Origin: CAWGJF01 sp963822905 | GTDB taxonomy: Bacteria > Bacteroidota > Ignavibacteria > Ignavibacteriales > Ignavibacteriaceae | Length of the DNA: 64,000 bases | NCBI GenBank assembly: GCA_963822905.1 | Contig: CAWGJF010000001.1 | Location: 1,054,001 to 1,118,000 of the forward strand | Reading direction: 5' to 3' | Shown here: positions 38,694 through 47,819 of the stretch, piece after piece | Layout: the number at the start of each line of letters is the position of its first letter | Numbering within the stretch: the stretch's first letter is position 1 | Translations under genes and position numbers: made by a program | The notes under the pieces: model-generated | The model's database searches: none | Told to the model about the DNA's origin: nothing | What the model saw: only the letters and a program-made list of their open reading frames with translations

Positions 38694-39563
38694 ATGCAGA
38701 ATAAGATTGAATATTTTTTATTTATTCTATTGAGTAAATTTTTTTGCTTTCTTGGTATCAAGATATCAAGATATTGTGCTTTACCGCTGACTATTTTATT
38801 TTATTACTTGATTCCAATTCGTAAGAAAACTGTCCTGGAAAATTTAAACATCGCTTTTCCAAATCTTCCCAAAAGAGAAGTAAATATTATTGCCTTTAGA
38901 GCATATAAAAGTTTTCTAATAACACTAATCGAAATATTATGCTTGCCTTCGGTTGCTGATAGAGAAATTAAAAACTCCATAACTTTCGAGAACTTAAACC
39001 TGATTAAACAAAAGTTTAATGAAGAACATGGTGTTATTCTTTTATCCGCACATTTTGGAAATTGGGAATATGTAGCGCTTTCTAGTTCTGCACAGTTAAA
39101 TTTACCTCTTTCAGTCGTGGTTAAAGATCAAAGAAATCCTTATGTAACAAATTGGATGAACAAGGCTAGAACCAGGTGGTTGAATGAAGTTGTTCCACTT
39201 GGAGTATCGATTCGAAAAACATATCAGACATTAAAAGAGAAAAAAATAGTTGCAATGGTTGCAGATCAGAGGGCTCCAAAAGAATCAATGAAAATTAATT
39301 TTTTTGGAAAAGAAGTTCCGGTCCACACAGGTCCGGCAGTTTTGGCTATTAAAACAGGTGCGCCAATGCTTTATGGAATTCCGGTAAGACAGCCCGATTA
39401 TTCTTACAAAACCGAAATGGTTGAAATTAGTAAAGAGAATTTACCGGAGGATGAAAATGAAAAAATATTGGAGCTGACAAATCGACACATGAAATATCTT
39501 GAGAAATTTATAAGGTTATACCCGGAACAATGGTTATGGATGCATAAAAGATGGAAATATTAA
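38694..39563 (+). CDS. Lysophospholipid/lipid A acyltransferase, LpxL/HtrB family
   Basis: A 289-residue inner-membrane acyltransferase that would add a secondary fatty acyl chain to lipid A. An N-terminal hydrophobic segment is followed by NLNIAFPNLPKREV, the HX4E catalytic motif HFGNWE (His120, Glu125), VVKDQRNPYVTNWMNKAR and VAMVADQRAP, all family hallmarks, and the C-terminal PEQWLWMHKRWK. Its stop overlaps the start of the GT9 gene, in keeping with a shared role in LPS assembly. Confidence 0.9.
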   Translation: MQNKIEYFLFILLSKFFCFLGIKISRYCALPLTILFYYLIPIRKKTVLENLNIAFPNLPKREVNIIAFRAYKSFLITLIEILCLPSVADREIKNSITFENLNLIKQKFNEEHGVILLSAHFGNWEYVALSSSAQLNLPLSVVVKDQRNPYVTNWMNKARTRWLNEVVPLGVSIRKTYQTLKEKKIVAMVADQRAPKESMKINFFGKEVPVHTGPAVLAIKTGAPMLYGIPVRQPDYSYKTEMVEISKENLPEDENEKILELTNRHMKYLEKFIRLYPEQWLWMHKRWKY

Positions 39564-40585
39564 TGAATAACTTTAAAAAAGCATTGATCATTCAGACTGC
39601 TTTTCCCGGGGATGCAATTCTTACTTTACCTCTAATCCAGTATTTAAAAAAGAAACATAAAATAGATATAATCGATGTCTTATGTATCCCGGATACGGAA
39701 GAAATATTCAGGTCTTCTGATTCTGTGAACGAAGTAATTGTAATGGATAAGAAAAAGAAACACAAATCTATTTTCGCTTTGATACGATTTATCAAATCTA
39801 TAAAACAAAATTCCTATGATGTTGTCTATTCTCCGCATCGCTCTTTACGCTCTGCCGTAACAACATTGTTGCTGGGAACAAAAGAAACCTTCGGATTTGA
39901 TAATAGCTCTTTAAGCTATGCATTTAAAAAAGTGGTTCACTATAATATTCACGATCATGAAGTTAAGAGAAATTTGTTCTTATCAGGTGATATTTTTGGA
40001 AATGAAGATTGGAAAATACTTCCGGAGATAAAAATAGATAATAAGATCAATACACAGATAAGTGAATTTAAAAGGGAGAATGGATTAGAAGAAAAATTTA
40101 TTGCAATTGCTCCTGCTTCCATATGGGGAACGAAACAATATCCTATCGAACAATTTAAAGAAGTTATTGAATCATTAAGTATGCGAAAAAATAAAATAGT
40201 TCTGATCGGTTCTGAAAAGGATTATGAACTTTGCCAGGAACTGGAAGTAAATAAAAATATTATTAATACTGCTGGTAAGTTTTCAATTATTGGATCTGCT
40301 GCATTACTTAAGTATTCGAAATTGTTAATCGCAAATGACAGTCTTCCTGCACATTTAGGAATGTGCGTAGATATCCCGGTGGTAATGCTTTATTGTTCTA
40401 CAACTCCTGAATTCGGATTTTATCCCTACAATACTAAAAGTGCATTTATAAGTTTTGATGATCTGAATTGTAAACCATGTGGAATTCACGGTTATAATGC
40501 TTGTCCATTGGGAACATTTGAATGTGCTAAAAAGCTTGAGTCAAAATTAGTTGTTGAAAAAGCGCTAGAGTTAATGAGTAGATGA
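39563..40585 (+). CDS. Glycosyltransferase family 9 (heptosyltransferase-like)
   Basis: A GT-B enzyme of the ADP-heptose:LPS heptosyltransferase family. I prefer the start at ATG 39563, coupled to the acyltransferase stop (TAATG) and giving MNNFKKALIIQTAFPGDAIL, the usual N-terminus; an in-frame ATG lies 12 bases upstream. Residues of the donor lobe include APASIWGTKQYP, GSEKDYELC and NDSLPAHLGMCVDIPVVMLY, with a Cys-rich loop NCKPCGIHGYNACPLG near the C-terminus as in WaaF/WaaC. It would extend the LPS inner core or a related glycolipid on the cytoplasmic side. The next gene overlaps its stop. Confidence 0.88.
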   Translation: MNNFKKALIIQTAFPGDAILTLPLIQYLKKKHKIDIIDVLCIPDTEEIFRSSDSVNEVIVMDKKKKHKSIFALIRFIKSIKQNSYDVVYSPHRSLRSAVTTLLLGTKETFGFDNSSLSYAFKKVVHYNIHDHEVKRNLFLSGDIFGNEDWKILPEIKIDNKINTQISEFKRENGLEEKFIAIAPASIWGTKQYPIEQFKEVIESLSMRKNKIVLIGSEKDYELCQELEVNKNIINTAGKFSIIGSAALLKYSKLLIANDSLPAHLGMCVDIPVVMLYCSTTPEFGFYPYNTKSAFISFDDLNCKPCGIHGYNACPLGTFECAKKLESKLVVEKALELMSR

Positions 40586-41199
40586 ATAATGTATTCGACA
40601 TTGATAGCGATTTTAAACGGTCCTTGATTCAAGCAGAAAATATTTTTATCCAAAATGGAATCTTTATTTATCCAACAGATACTATATACGGAATTGGTGG
40701 AAATCCATTTGATAAAAAGGTAAAAGGAAGAATAAATCAATTAAAAAAAAGGGATAAATCTAAAAATTTTATTTTTCTGATCGGCAGCATAAAATTAATT
40801 GAAGAGTTCGTTATAACGGATCCCATATCACTAAACAAAATAGATAAAGTTTGGCCTGCATCCGTTTCAGTTATTTTAAAGTTGAAACCAAAATATGCGT
40901 TACAATTAAAACAAAATACTGTAGCCTTCAGAATCCCTTCAAATAAATTTTGTCTTGAATTATTAAACAGGATAAATTCCCCAATAATTTCAACAAGCGT
41001 AAATGAAGAAGGTAAAAATCCGTTGAATGATTATGAAGAAATCATCATGCAATTTTCTGATAAAGTCGATGCAGTTTTTTATTCAAAGAAGAAACACTCT
41101 GTTCTTTCTTCCACTATAATTGATTTGACAGGAAATGAACCGAAATTAATAAGGCAAGGGGCAACTAATTTTATGGATTTGTTAAATAAGATAAGTTAA
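40582..41199 (+). CDS. tsaC: L-threonylcarbamoyladenylate synthase (Sua5/YrdC/YciO family)
   Basis: A 205-residue YrdC-domain protein. The family makes threonylcarbamoyl-AMP from threonine, bicarbonate and ATP for the t6A modification at position 37 of ANN-decoding tRNAs. Seen: IFIYPTDTIYGIGGNPFD, IDKVWPASVSVILKL, VAFRIPSNKF and ISTSVNEEGKNP. The C-terminus ends ELIRQGATNFMDLL-like (ac. PKLIRQGATNF), normal for the short TsaC form without a Sua5 domain. YciO is an alternative family member with uncertain function, so the symbol is tentative. It is coupled to the GT9 gene by an ATGA overlap. Confidence 0.82.
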   Translation: MNNVFDIDSDFKRSLIQAENIFIQNGIFIYPTDTIYGIGGNPFDKKVKGRINQLKKRDKSKNFIFLIGSIKLIEEFVITDPISLNKIDKVWPASVSVILKLKPKYALQLKQNTVAFRIPSNKFCLELLNRINSPIISTSVNEEGKNPLNDYEEIIMQFSDKVDAVFYSKKKHSVLSSTIIDLTGNEPKLIRQGATNFMDLLNKIS

Positions 41200-41230
41200 C
41201 TTAGCATAAAAGATAAATAAATATTCTACA

Positions 41231-42067
41231 ATGAAAATCCCACTATTAAAATATTTTAAAAACATTAAAAGCTTTTCAGTACTTGTTATTCCCGATGATA
41301 CATCACATAGTACACAAAGCAGACAATTTACAATGACTAAGTTTGTAGCAATTCTTATCATTTATTCCCTGGTAGTTTTAATTGCCGGATTTTATATTAT
41401 AACATTCACCGGAGTTAACAGGCTTTTTTTACCGGGTAAATATGGAATAAATATTAACGACACAGAGAAAATTTCGGAGTTAAATAGCAAAATGATTTTT
41501 CTTGCCAGGGAACTGCAGGGCTTAAAAGCTACCAATAAGCGACTTATGTATTCCCTGATATTATCAGATTCAACATACTCTGATTCTCTACCAAAAGTTA
41601 TTGACTCAACTTTGGAGCCCGAATCAATTCCTGCCGGTGGAAATATATTAAAAGCATTACTAAGTCTTTTCAAAACTGATGGACCTAAAACCGAGTCAAT
41701 ATTTTTTATTAAACCAGCCGAAGGATTCATCAGCAGAAAGTATGATACTGAACGCGGTCACCTGGGAATTGATATTGTAACTAAAGAAGGTTCGCCGGTT
41801 TACGCAAGTGCCGGTGGTTATGTTATTTTTGCTGATTATACAATAGATTATGGTTACACAATAATAATCAGTCACCAGGATTCTTATTTAACATTGTATA
41901 AGCATTGCTCTTCATTATTAAAAAAAGAAAGAGAAGTAGTTCAGCAAGGAGAAATTATTGCACTTAGCGGAAACAGTGGAATACTTAGTTCGGGTCCTCA
42001 TCTCCATTTCGAGATCTGGAAAGATGGCAAAACACTTGATCCGCAAAATTTAATTGTAAATTATTAG
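41231..42067 (+). CDS. M23 family peptidoglycan endopeptidase (LytM domain)
   Basis: A 278-residue membrane-anchored peptidase that would cut peptide cross-links in peptidoglycan. A basic cytoplasmic N-terminus is followed by one membrane helix (about 36-58), a short helical/coiled segment (about 78-105) and an M23 domain from about 165. The zinc ligands are visible in GHLGIDIV (His and Asp) and in HLHFEIW (second His of HxH). It is followed 14 bases later by a bactofilin gene. M23 peptidase and bactofilin pairs are known to control cell shape in other bacteria, so a similar role is likely. Confidence 0.88.
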   Translation: MKIPLLKYFKNIKSFSVLVIPDDTSHSTQSRQFTMTKFVAILIIYSLVVLIAGFYIITFTGVNRLFLPGKYGININDTEKISELNSKMIFLARELQGLKATNKRLMYSLILSDSTYSDSLPKVIDSTLEPESIPAGGNILKALLSLFKTDGPKTESIFFIKPAEGFISRKYDTERGHLGIDIVTKEGSPVYASAGGYVIFADYTIDYGYTIIISHQDSYLTLYKHCSSLLKKEREVVQQGEIIALSGNSGILSSGPHLHFEIWKDGKTLDPQNLIVNY

Positions 42068-42081
42068 CAACAGGAGGAAAG

Positions 42082-42483
42082 TTGAAAAATAAGTCTATGA
42101 ATGGAAATTCTGACGACATAACAATAATTAGTACCGGTGTAAAACTGGAAGGCAAAATTACCAGCGATGGCAGTATTCGTGTTGATGGGGAAATACGGGG
42201 AGATGTTAATTGCAAGGGAAATGTCACAGTTGGGGAAATGGGTGAAGTTGAAGGACAGATAAATGCTGACATCATTACAATCGGAGGTAAAGTGCACGGT
42301 TCAGTAAATGCAAAAGACAAACTTGTTCTGGAAGCCAAAGCGAATTTAAAGGGAGATTTGATTACAAAAATTCTGGTAATTGAAGCAGGTGCTAAATTCG
42401 ATGGCAAGAGCAATATGAGAAATGAAACAAAGGAGCCATACAAGTCTTCGTCGTCATCCCTAAGTAATGAAACCGGATCCTAA
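42082..42483 (+). CDS. Bactofilin
   Basis: A 133-residue polymer-forming cytoskeletal protein (DUF583). The TTG start at 42082 is set by the strong ribosome site AGGAGG 6 bases upstream. The core (about 18-110) is a beta-helix of short repeats: VKLEGKITSDGSIRVDGEIRG, VTVGEMGEVEGQI, VHGSVNAKDKLVL and LKGDLITKILVIEAGAKFDG. The polar termini are typical. It forms filaments without nucleotide and usually recruits cell-wall enzymes, which matches the M23 peptidase gene immediately upstream. Its last 17 bases overlap the next gene. Confidence 0.9.
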   Translation: MKNKSMNGNSDDITIISTGVKLEGKITSDGSIRVDGEIRGDVNCKGNVTVGEMGEVEGQINADIITIGGKVHGSVNAKDKLVLEAKANLKGDLITKILVIEAGAKFDGKSNMRNETKEPYKSSSSSLSNETGS

Positions 42484-42703
42484 TAAATTTAAAGTAGGTA
42501 CAGATTTCTACAAGGAAATCACACCTTATCTTGGACTCGGTGTTCAGCTTGCGGTAACTGTTGTGGTTTTAGTTTTTTTAGGAATATGGCTGGATGGTGA
42601 ATTCGATACCCAGCCGATTCTTACTATTATTTTTTCTTTTCTTGGAATGGCAGTTGCTTTATATAACTTCATAAAAACAGTTTTGAAATCTGATAAAAAG
42701 TAA
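42467..42703 (+). CDS. AtpZ/AtpI-family small membrane protein
   Basis: A 78-residue protein with two membrane helices (GVQLAVTVVVLVFLGIWL and a second near TIIFSFLGMAVALYNF), matching the AtpZ family (putative F0F1-ATPase subunit). Such proteins help assemble the c-ring or carry Mg2+/Ca2+. Its start lies inside the bactofilin gene and its stop overlaps the next start (TAATG). Position at the head of the ATP synthase operon supports the call. Confidence 0.75.
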   Translation: MKPDPNKFKVGTDFYKEITPYLGLGVQLAVTVVVLVFLGIWLDGEFDTQPILTIIFSFLGMAVALYNFIKTVLKSDKK

Positions 42704-43074
42704 TGCCGGGGAAATTCTTTATAAAAGTAGTTTTTATCAGTTTCTTAATCTTTCTCATATTTCCAATTTTAATAATTCTAGATCTATTCCCATCAGTATA
42801 TTTTCTTCCAGTCCTTGCGGGATTTTTACTTGGTCTGCTGAATTTTTCTATTGGTTTTCTATTTTTGCAAAAAATGAAAATCCGTTCGTTCAACAATTTT
42901 TTTGGGCTACTTATTGGTGGAATTCTTTTTCGTTTGGGAGTAATGCTTTCCATGGTATTTATCGCCTTGTATTTCTTGGAATTAAACCCGCTAAGTTTTA
43001 TATTTTCGTTCTTATTTTTTTACTTTTTTTTCTTAATAAGTGAGCTTTTTTACCTGAAATCAGGGAAAATTTAA
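42703..43074 (+). CDS. AtpI-like membrane protein of the ATP synthase operon
   Basis: A 123-residue, very hydrophobic protein with four membrane helices. It has little sequence signature, but GFLLGLLNFSIGFLFLQ and GGILFRLGVMLSM resemble the ATP synthase I family. It is coupled to the AtpZ-like gene by TAATG and starts 7 bases before atpB, the normal place of atpI. An assembly role for the c-ring is inferred from position. Confidence 0.6.
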   Translation: MPGKFFIKVVFISFLIFLIFPILIILDLFPSVYFLPVLAGFLLGLLNFSIGFLFLQKMKIRSFNNFFGLLIGGILFRLGVMLSMVFIALYFLELNPLSFIFSFLFFYFFFLISELFYLKSGKI

Positions 43075-43081
43075 CCAAATT

Positions 43082-43933
43082 ATGTCCGAAAGTTTAATCG
43101 CTGATACTCTACATACAGTAACCGAAAGCTTGTCAAAAAGTGGAAATTCTGACAGCGGATGGATACTTCACCATATTATGGACGAAAGAACATTGAATTT
43201 CGAACCATTAGGCAGTATCCATATTCCTCAATTTCCATTGTTATTTGGAATCGATATTACTCCAACAAAACATACTGTCTTTATGATTTTGGGTGCCTTG
43301 CTTGTCCTTATCACATTTTCTTATGTCGCTTCCAGGTATAAAAAATCATTAATACCAAAAGGCATTACAAATTTATTTGAGATTCTCATAGTTTTTGTCA
43401 GAGATGAAATTGCAATCCCAACAATCGGAAAAGGATACCAAACTTTTTTACCATACTTACTAACGGTTTTCTTTTTTATTCTTTTCGGGAATTTTTTAGG
43501 GTTATTACCTTATTCGGCAACTTTTACAAGCAACCTAGCAGTTACTGCTACACTGGCAGTTGCAACTTTCCTGTTCACTCAATTTGGTGGAATGATAAAC
43601 AATGGGTTTTTCAAATACTGGAAAGGTCTTGTTCCGCATGGTGTGCCGCTATGGTTATTACCCATTATGATACCTGTTGAACTGCTTGGATTATTTACAA
43701 AACCGTTTGCACTTGCTATTCGACTTTTTGCAAATATGACTGCAGGGCATGTTGTTATTCTTTCATTACTTGGATTGATATTTTTTATGAACACATTTGT
43801 GATTGCACCAATATCAATTGCGTTTGCTTTGTTCATCTACTTACTGGAAATTTTAGTTTCATTTATTCAGGCATATATTTTTACAATGTTGTCAGCCCTT
43901 TTTATTGGGATGGCAGTACATCAGGATCATTAA
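43082..43933 (+). CDS. atpB: ATP synthase F0 subunit a
   Basis: A 283-residue membrane protein forming the proton half-channels next to the c-ring. It has five to six membrane helices, and the segment LGLFTKPFALAIRLFANMTAGHVV carries the essential Arg facing the c-subunit carboxylate. The N-terminal 60 residues form a polar lead-in, longer than in E. coli, as often in this phylum. It is followed by atpE after 31 bases with a good ribosome site. Confidence 0.95.
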   Translation: MSESLIADTLHTVTESLSKSGNSDSGWILHHIMDERTLNFEPLGSIHIPQFPLLFGIDITPTKHTVFMILGALLVLITFSYVASRYKKSLIPKGITNLFEILIVFVRDEIAIPTIGKGYQTFLPYLLTVFFFILFGNFLGLLPYSATFTSNLAVTATLAVATFLFTQFGGMINNGFFKYWKGLVPHGVPLWLLPIMIPVELLGLFTKPFALAIRLFANMTAGHVVILSLLGLIFFMNTFVIAPISIAFALFIYLLEILVSFIQAYIFTMLSALFIGMAVHQDH

Positions 43934-43964
43934 TCAAAAATAAAAATAATTAAAGGAGTAAATA

Positions 43965-44186
43965 ATGGATTTAGCATGGTTGGCAGCTGGCCTGGGAGCA
44001 GGTCTTGTTGTAATTGGCACAGGCATAGGAATCGGAAGACTTGCAGCTTCTGCAATGGATGCTACAGGAAGACAACCTGAAGCAACCGGTGCCATCAGGG
44101 TTTCAATGATTATTGCAGCTGCACTTATTGAAGGTGTTGCATTATTCGGTTTAGTTATTTGTATTCTGCTTGCAATAAAAGCTTAA
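43965..44186 (+). CDS. atpE: ATP synthase F0 subunit c
   Basis: A 73-residue hairpin of two helices. The polar loop is GRQPEATGAI and the proton-carrying residue is Glu56 in ALIEGVALFGL. Glu is followed by Gly, and the first helix lacks the Gln of Na+ types, so H+ coupling is expected. The start has an AAAGGAG ribosome site. Confidence 0.95.
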   Translation: MDLAWLAAGLGAGLVVIGTGIGIGRLAASAMDATGRQPEATGAIRVSMIIAAALIEGVALFGLVICILLAIKA

Positions 44187-44219
44187 CTGATTAAGCCTCA
44201 TTAAACAAAGGGTATTATA

Positions 44220-44765
44220 ATGCAGATTGCATTCATTAATTTGATTTCAGTAATAGCTTCCGGCGAAGGCGGCGGAACGTTGCTTGATGTTAATCCAGGA
44301 TTGATTTTCTGGACGGTAATAACGTTTGTTTTGTTATTGCTTCTGCTTAAAAAAATTGCCTGGAAGCCAATTCTTTCAGCTCTTGATCAACGAGAAAGGG
44401 AGATAAGAGAATCTCTTGAAAAAGCTGAAAAAGCTAAAGAGGAAGCCCAGAAAATTCTGGAAGCAAACCAGGCTAATCTTTCCAAAGCTGAGGATGAAGC
44501 AAAAAAAATAATTGAGCAGACTCGTTCGTATGCGGCTAACCTGAAAGAACAATTGACGAAAGAGAGCAAAGAACAAGCAAAGAAAATTATCGAGGACGCA
44601 TCTGCGGAAATCCAGAGAAGAAAAGATGCTGCATTTGATGAATTGAAAGATCAGATTGCAAATCTTGCTGTGGATGCTGCTGGTAAAATTATGCGTGAAA
44701 ATCTTGATGCAAATAAGAATAAAAAAATTGTTGACGAATATTTGAAAGATGTAAGCAAAAATTAA
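44220..44765 (+). CDS. atpF: ATP synthase F0 subunit b
   Basis: A 181-residue peripheral stalk subunit. One membrane helix near the N-terminus (LIFWTVITFVLLLLLL) is followed by a long charged helix rich in Glu, Lys and Ala (EKAEKAKEEAQKIL), which dimerises and links F0 to F1. About 20 residues precede the helix. The stop is one base before the atpH start. Confidence 0.93.
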   Translation: MQIAFINLISVIASGEGGGTLLDVNPGLIFWTVITFVLLLLLLKKIAWKPILSALDQREREIRESLEKAEKAKEEAQKILEANQANLSKAEDEAKKIIEQTRSYAANLKEQLTKESKEQAKKIIEDASAEIQRRKDAAFDELKDQIANLAVDAAGKIMRENLDANKNKKIVDEYLKDVSKN

Positions 44766-44766
44766 G

Positions 44767-45321
44767 ATGTCTGAAGTAAAAGTATCACATAGGTATGCAC
44801 TTTCGTTAATTGAAGATTCGCTGGATAAAAAGAACCTGGAAAGAGTCCAAACTGATATGCAGCTTTTTTCTGAAACTTTGGATAAGAATAGAAATCTTGT
44901 CCAGGCTTTTGATAACCCTGTTGTCAGACCAGAAATTAAAAAAAATATAGTTAAAGATATTTTTGAAAAACACTTCAGCAAAGAAACTATTGCCTTTCTC
45001 GAATTCGTTATTGATAAAAGACGCGAAAACCTTATGCAATCTATTGCCAGTCAGTTTCTTGCTCTGGTTGATGAGCATTTCGGAATAGTAAAAGTAAAAG
45101 TGAAAGTAGCTTTTGATTTTTCCGCTGAACAGAAAAATTCGTTGAACCAAAAGCTACGAAATATCTTGAATAAGAAGGTTGAATTATCATATTCAATCGA
45201 CAATGAATTGATTGGTGGATTTGTTGCACAGGTTGGTGATACACTTTATGATGCATCAATTTCACACCAGCTTGATTTGCTGAGAAAAGAATTTATTCAA
45301 GGAAGTAAAGCTTTAAATTAA
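44767..45321 (+). CDS. atpH: ATP synthase F1 subunit delta
   Basis: A 184-residue OSCP/delta subunit that caps F1 and binds the b stalk. N-terminal helical bundle begins VSHRYALSLIEDS; the C-terminal domain has VKVAFDFSAEQKNSL and the conserved ending IDNELIGGFVAQVGDTLYDASISHQLDLLRKEF in shortened form IGGFVAQVGD. Size and place are normal. Confidence 0.92.
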   Translation: MSEVKVSHRYALSLIEDSLDKKNLERVQTDMQLFSETLDKNRNLVQAFDNPVVRPEIKKNIVKDIFEKHFSKETIAFLEFVIDKRRENLMQSIASQFLALVDEHFGIVKVKVKVAFDFSAEQKNSLNQKLRNILNKKVELSYSIDNELIGGFVAQVGDTLYDASISHQLDLLRKEFIQGSKALN

Positions 45322-45344
45322 AAGAAGCAAAAAAGGAATTTAAA

Positions 45345-46895
45345 ATGGCAGAAGTTAAACCAGACGAAATATCAGCGATACTAAGAAAACAGCTTTCCGG
45401 ATATGAAAGTGAAGTTGATATTTATGATGTAGGAACAGTTCTACAGGTCGGAGATGGAATCGCCCGTGTGTATGGACTAAGTAAGGTTATGGCTAGTGAG
45501 CTTGTTGAATTTCCTAATGATGTTTTTGGTATGGTGCTCAATCTTGAGGAAGATAGTGTGGGATGTGTTTTATTCGGAGAAAGTTCATTAGTAAAAGAAG
45601 GCGATACAGTAAAGAGAACAAAAAGAGTTGCATCACTGCCCGTAGGAGATGCAATGCTTGGCCGTGTGATAAATCCTCTCGGTTTTCCAATTGATGGGAA
45701 AGGTGCAATCGACACGGATAAATTTTTACCAATAGAACGAAAAGCTCTTGGGGTAATTCAAAGACAACCAGTAAAAGAACCTGTCCAAACTGGTATTGTA
45801 GCTGTCGATGCTATGATTCCGATAGGAAGAGGACAGAGAGAATTAATTATTGGTGACCGGCAAACTGGTAAAACTGCAGTTGCAATAGATGCAATAATTA
45901 ACCAGAAATTTACTCATACTGAAGAAGCAAAAAGCCTTGGTGTTAGTCCTGTTTATTGTGTTTATGTCGCTATTGGTCAGAAGAGTTCAACTGTTGCACA
46001 GGTTGTAGCAAAATTGGCAGAGCATGGAGCCATGGAATATACAACTGTCGTTGTAGCTTCAGCTTGGGAACCGGCTCCGCTTCAGTTTATTGCTCCATAT
46101 TCCGGTGCTACACTCGGTGAATACTTTAGAGATAATGGAAAACATGCTCTTGTAATTTATGATGATCTATCAAAACAGGCTGCAGCATACAGAGAACTAT
46201 CTCTGCTTTTAAGAAGACCTCCCGGACGTGAAGCTTATCCTGGTGATGTTTTTTATCTTCATTCAAGGTTACTTGAAAGAGCTTCAAAATTAAGTGACGA
46301 TCTTGGTGGCGGTAGTTTAACAGCGTTACCAATTATTGAAACTCAGCAGGGAGACGTTTCAGCTTATATTCCTACAAACGTAATTTCAATTACAGATGGA
46401 CAGATATACCTTGAATCAAATTTATTTAATGCCGGTGTAAGACCTGCAATTAACGTAGGTATTTCTGTATCAAGAGTTGGTGGAAATGCACAAATTAAAG
46501 CAATGAAAAAAGTTGCAGGAAGATTGAAGCTTGATCTTGCACAATATCGTGAACTTGAATCATTTGCAAAATTTGGTTCTGATCTGGATCAATCAACTTT
46601 AAAAACTTTGGCTAAAGGCGCAAGACTTGTTGAATTGTTGAAACAAGGTCAATATTCCCCGATACCAGTAGAGAGACAAGTGGTTAGTATGTTTCTTGGT
46701 ACCAGGGGTTTCCTTGAAGAAATTCCTGTTCATGACATAAAAAGATTTGAAAAAGAAATTTTAGAATACATCGAAGTAAAACACAAGGAAATATTTGAAT
46801 CAATTAAAAAAGAAAAAGATATTTCACAGCAAACTGAAGAAAATTTGAAAATAGCAGCGGAAGAATTCACTGCGACATTCAGGAAAAGCAGTTAA
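45345..46895 (+). CDS. atpA: ATP synthase F1 subunit alpha
   Basis: A 516-residue alpha subunit. N-terminal beta barrel (VGDGIARVYGL), then the Walker A motif GDRQTGKTA, Walker B region ALVIYDDLSKQA, the LLRRPPGREAYPGDVFYLHSR signature in part (RRPPGREAYPGD), and the arginine finger in ISVSRVGGNAQ. It binds non-catalytic nucleotide and completes the catalytic sites on beta. The beta subunit (atpD) is not in the window. Confidence 0.97.
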   Translation: MAEVKPDEISAILRKQLSGYESEVDIYDVGTVLQVGDGIARVYGLSKVMASELVEFPNDVFGMVLNLEEDSVGCVLFGESSLVKEGDTVKRTKRVASLPVGDAMLGRVINPLGFPIDGKGAIDTDKFLPIERKALGVIQRQPVKEPVQTGIVAVDAMIPIGRGQRELIIGDRQTGKTAVAIDAIINQKFTHTEEAKSLGVSPVYCVYVAIGQKSSTVAQVVAKLAEHGAMEYTTVVVASAWEPAPLQFIAPYSGATLGEYFRDNGKHALVIYDDLSKQAAAYRELSLLLRRPPGREAYPGDVFYLHSRLLERASKLSDDLGGGSLTALPIIETQQGDVSAYIPTNVISITDGQIYLESNLFNAGVRPAINVGISVSRVGGNAQIKAMKKVAGRLKLDLAQYRELESFAKFGSDLDQSTLKTLAKGARLVELLKQGQYSPIPVERQVVSMFLGTRGFLEEIPVHDIKRFEKEILEYIEVKHKEIFESIKKEKDISQQTEENLKIAAEEFTATFRKSS

Positions 46896-46910
46896 TAGTC
46901 TGGATATAAG

Positions 46911-47786
46911 ATGGCTACATTAAGAGATATAAAAACAAGAATAACGGGTGTAAAAAGCACACAGAAAATTACTAAAGCAATGAAAATGGTTGCAACTGCA
47001 AAGTTACGTAGAGCGCAGAACAGAATAATTAATGCCAGACCCTATGCAAAAAAAATAATTGAAATGATTTCCGATCTTGCTTCAGATACTGATGTAGCTA
47101 ATAATCCATTCCTTTTCTCACGTGATGTTAAAAACATTTGTGTTGTGGTAGTTACTTCTGATAGGGGATTATGCGGTGCATTTAATGCGAATATTTTAAA
47201 AGAAGCAATGCGTTACATAAATGAGGAACTGAAAGCTCAAAATATTGAACCGATGATTTACACAGTTGGAAGAAAAAGTTCAGAATTTTTTGGTAAAGGG
47301 AACTATAACCATATTGGTAAAACAACTGATATTTTTTCCTCACTGGAATATTCAGCCGGTTTAAAAATTGGTGAAGAATTAATCTCTGGTTATTTGGAAG
47401 GAAAGTTTGATAAAGTTGTGATAATATATAATCAGTTTGTATCTATCATTCAGCAAAAGATTGATGTTCAACAATTTCTGCCAATACCGGTGATCACAAA
47501 AACCAATGATAAAAATCATCAACCAAACTATATTTTTGAACCATCCCAAAAACAAATTTTTGAACATCTTATCCCAAAACACTTAAAAGCTCAGTTGTGG
47601 AGAATTCTTCTCGAGTCAAATGCTGCTGAACTAGGAGCCAGGATGACTGCCATGGATAATGCAACGACTAATGCACAGGAGTTGATTAAGTCATTAAATC
47701 TTACTTATAATAAAGAACGACAGGCCGCAATTACTAAAGAAATTCTTGAGATAGTATCCGGAGCTAACGCACTTAAAGCCAGCTAA
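46911..47786 (+). CDS. atpG: ATP synthase F1 subunit gamma
   Basis: A 291-residue central shaft. Both termini are the long coiled helices of the rotor: MATLRDIKTRITGVKSTQKI at the start and LGARMTAMDNATTNAQELI near the end, the most conserved stretch of the family. The Rossmann-like middle contains TSDRGLCGAFN. It is the last ATP synthase gene here; ffh follows after 33 bases instead of atpD. Confidence 0.95.
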   Translation: MATLRDIKTRITGVKSTQKITKAMKMVATAKLRRAQNRIINARPYAKKIIEMISDLASDTDVANNPFLFSRDVKNICVVVVTSDRGLCGAFNANILKEAMRYINEELKAQNIEPMIYTVGRKSSEFFGKGNYNHIGKTTDIFSSLEYSAGLKIGEELISGYLEGKFDKVVIIYNQFVSIIQQKIDVQQFLPIPVITKTNDKNHQPNYIFEPSQKQIFEHLIPKHLKAQLWRILLESNAAELGARMTAMDNATTNAQELIKSLNLTYNKERQAAITKEILEIVSGANALKAS

Positions 47787-47819
47787 AAGAAGTATCATTT
47801 TTAATTTTTATCTGTTATA

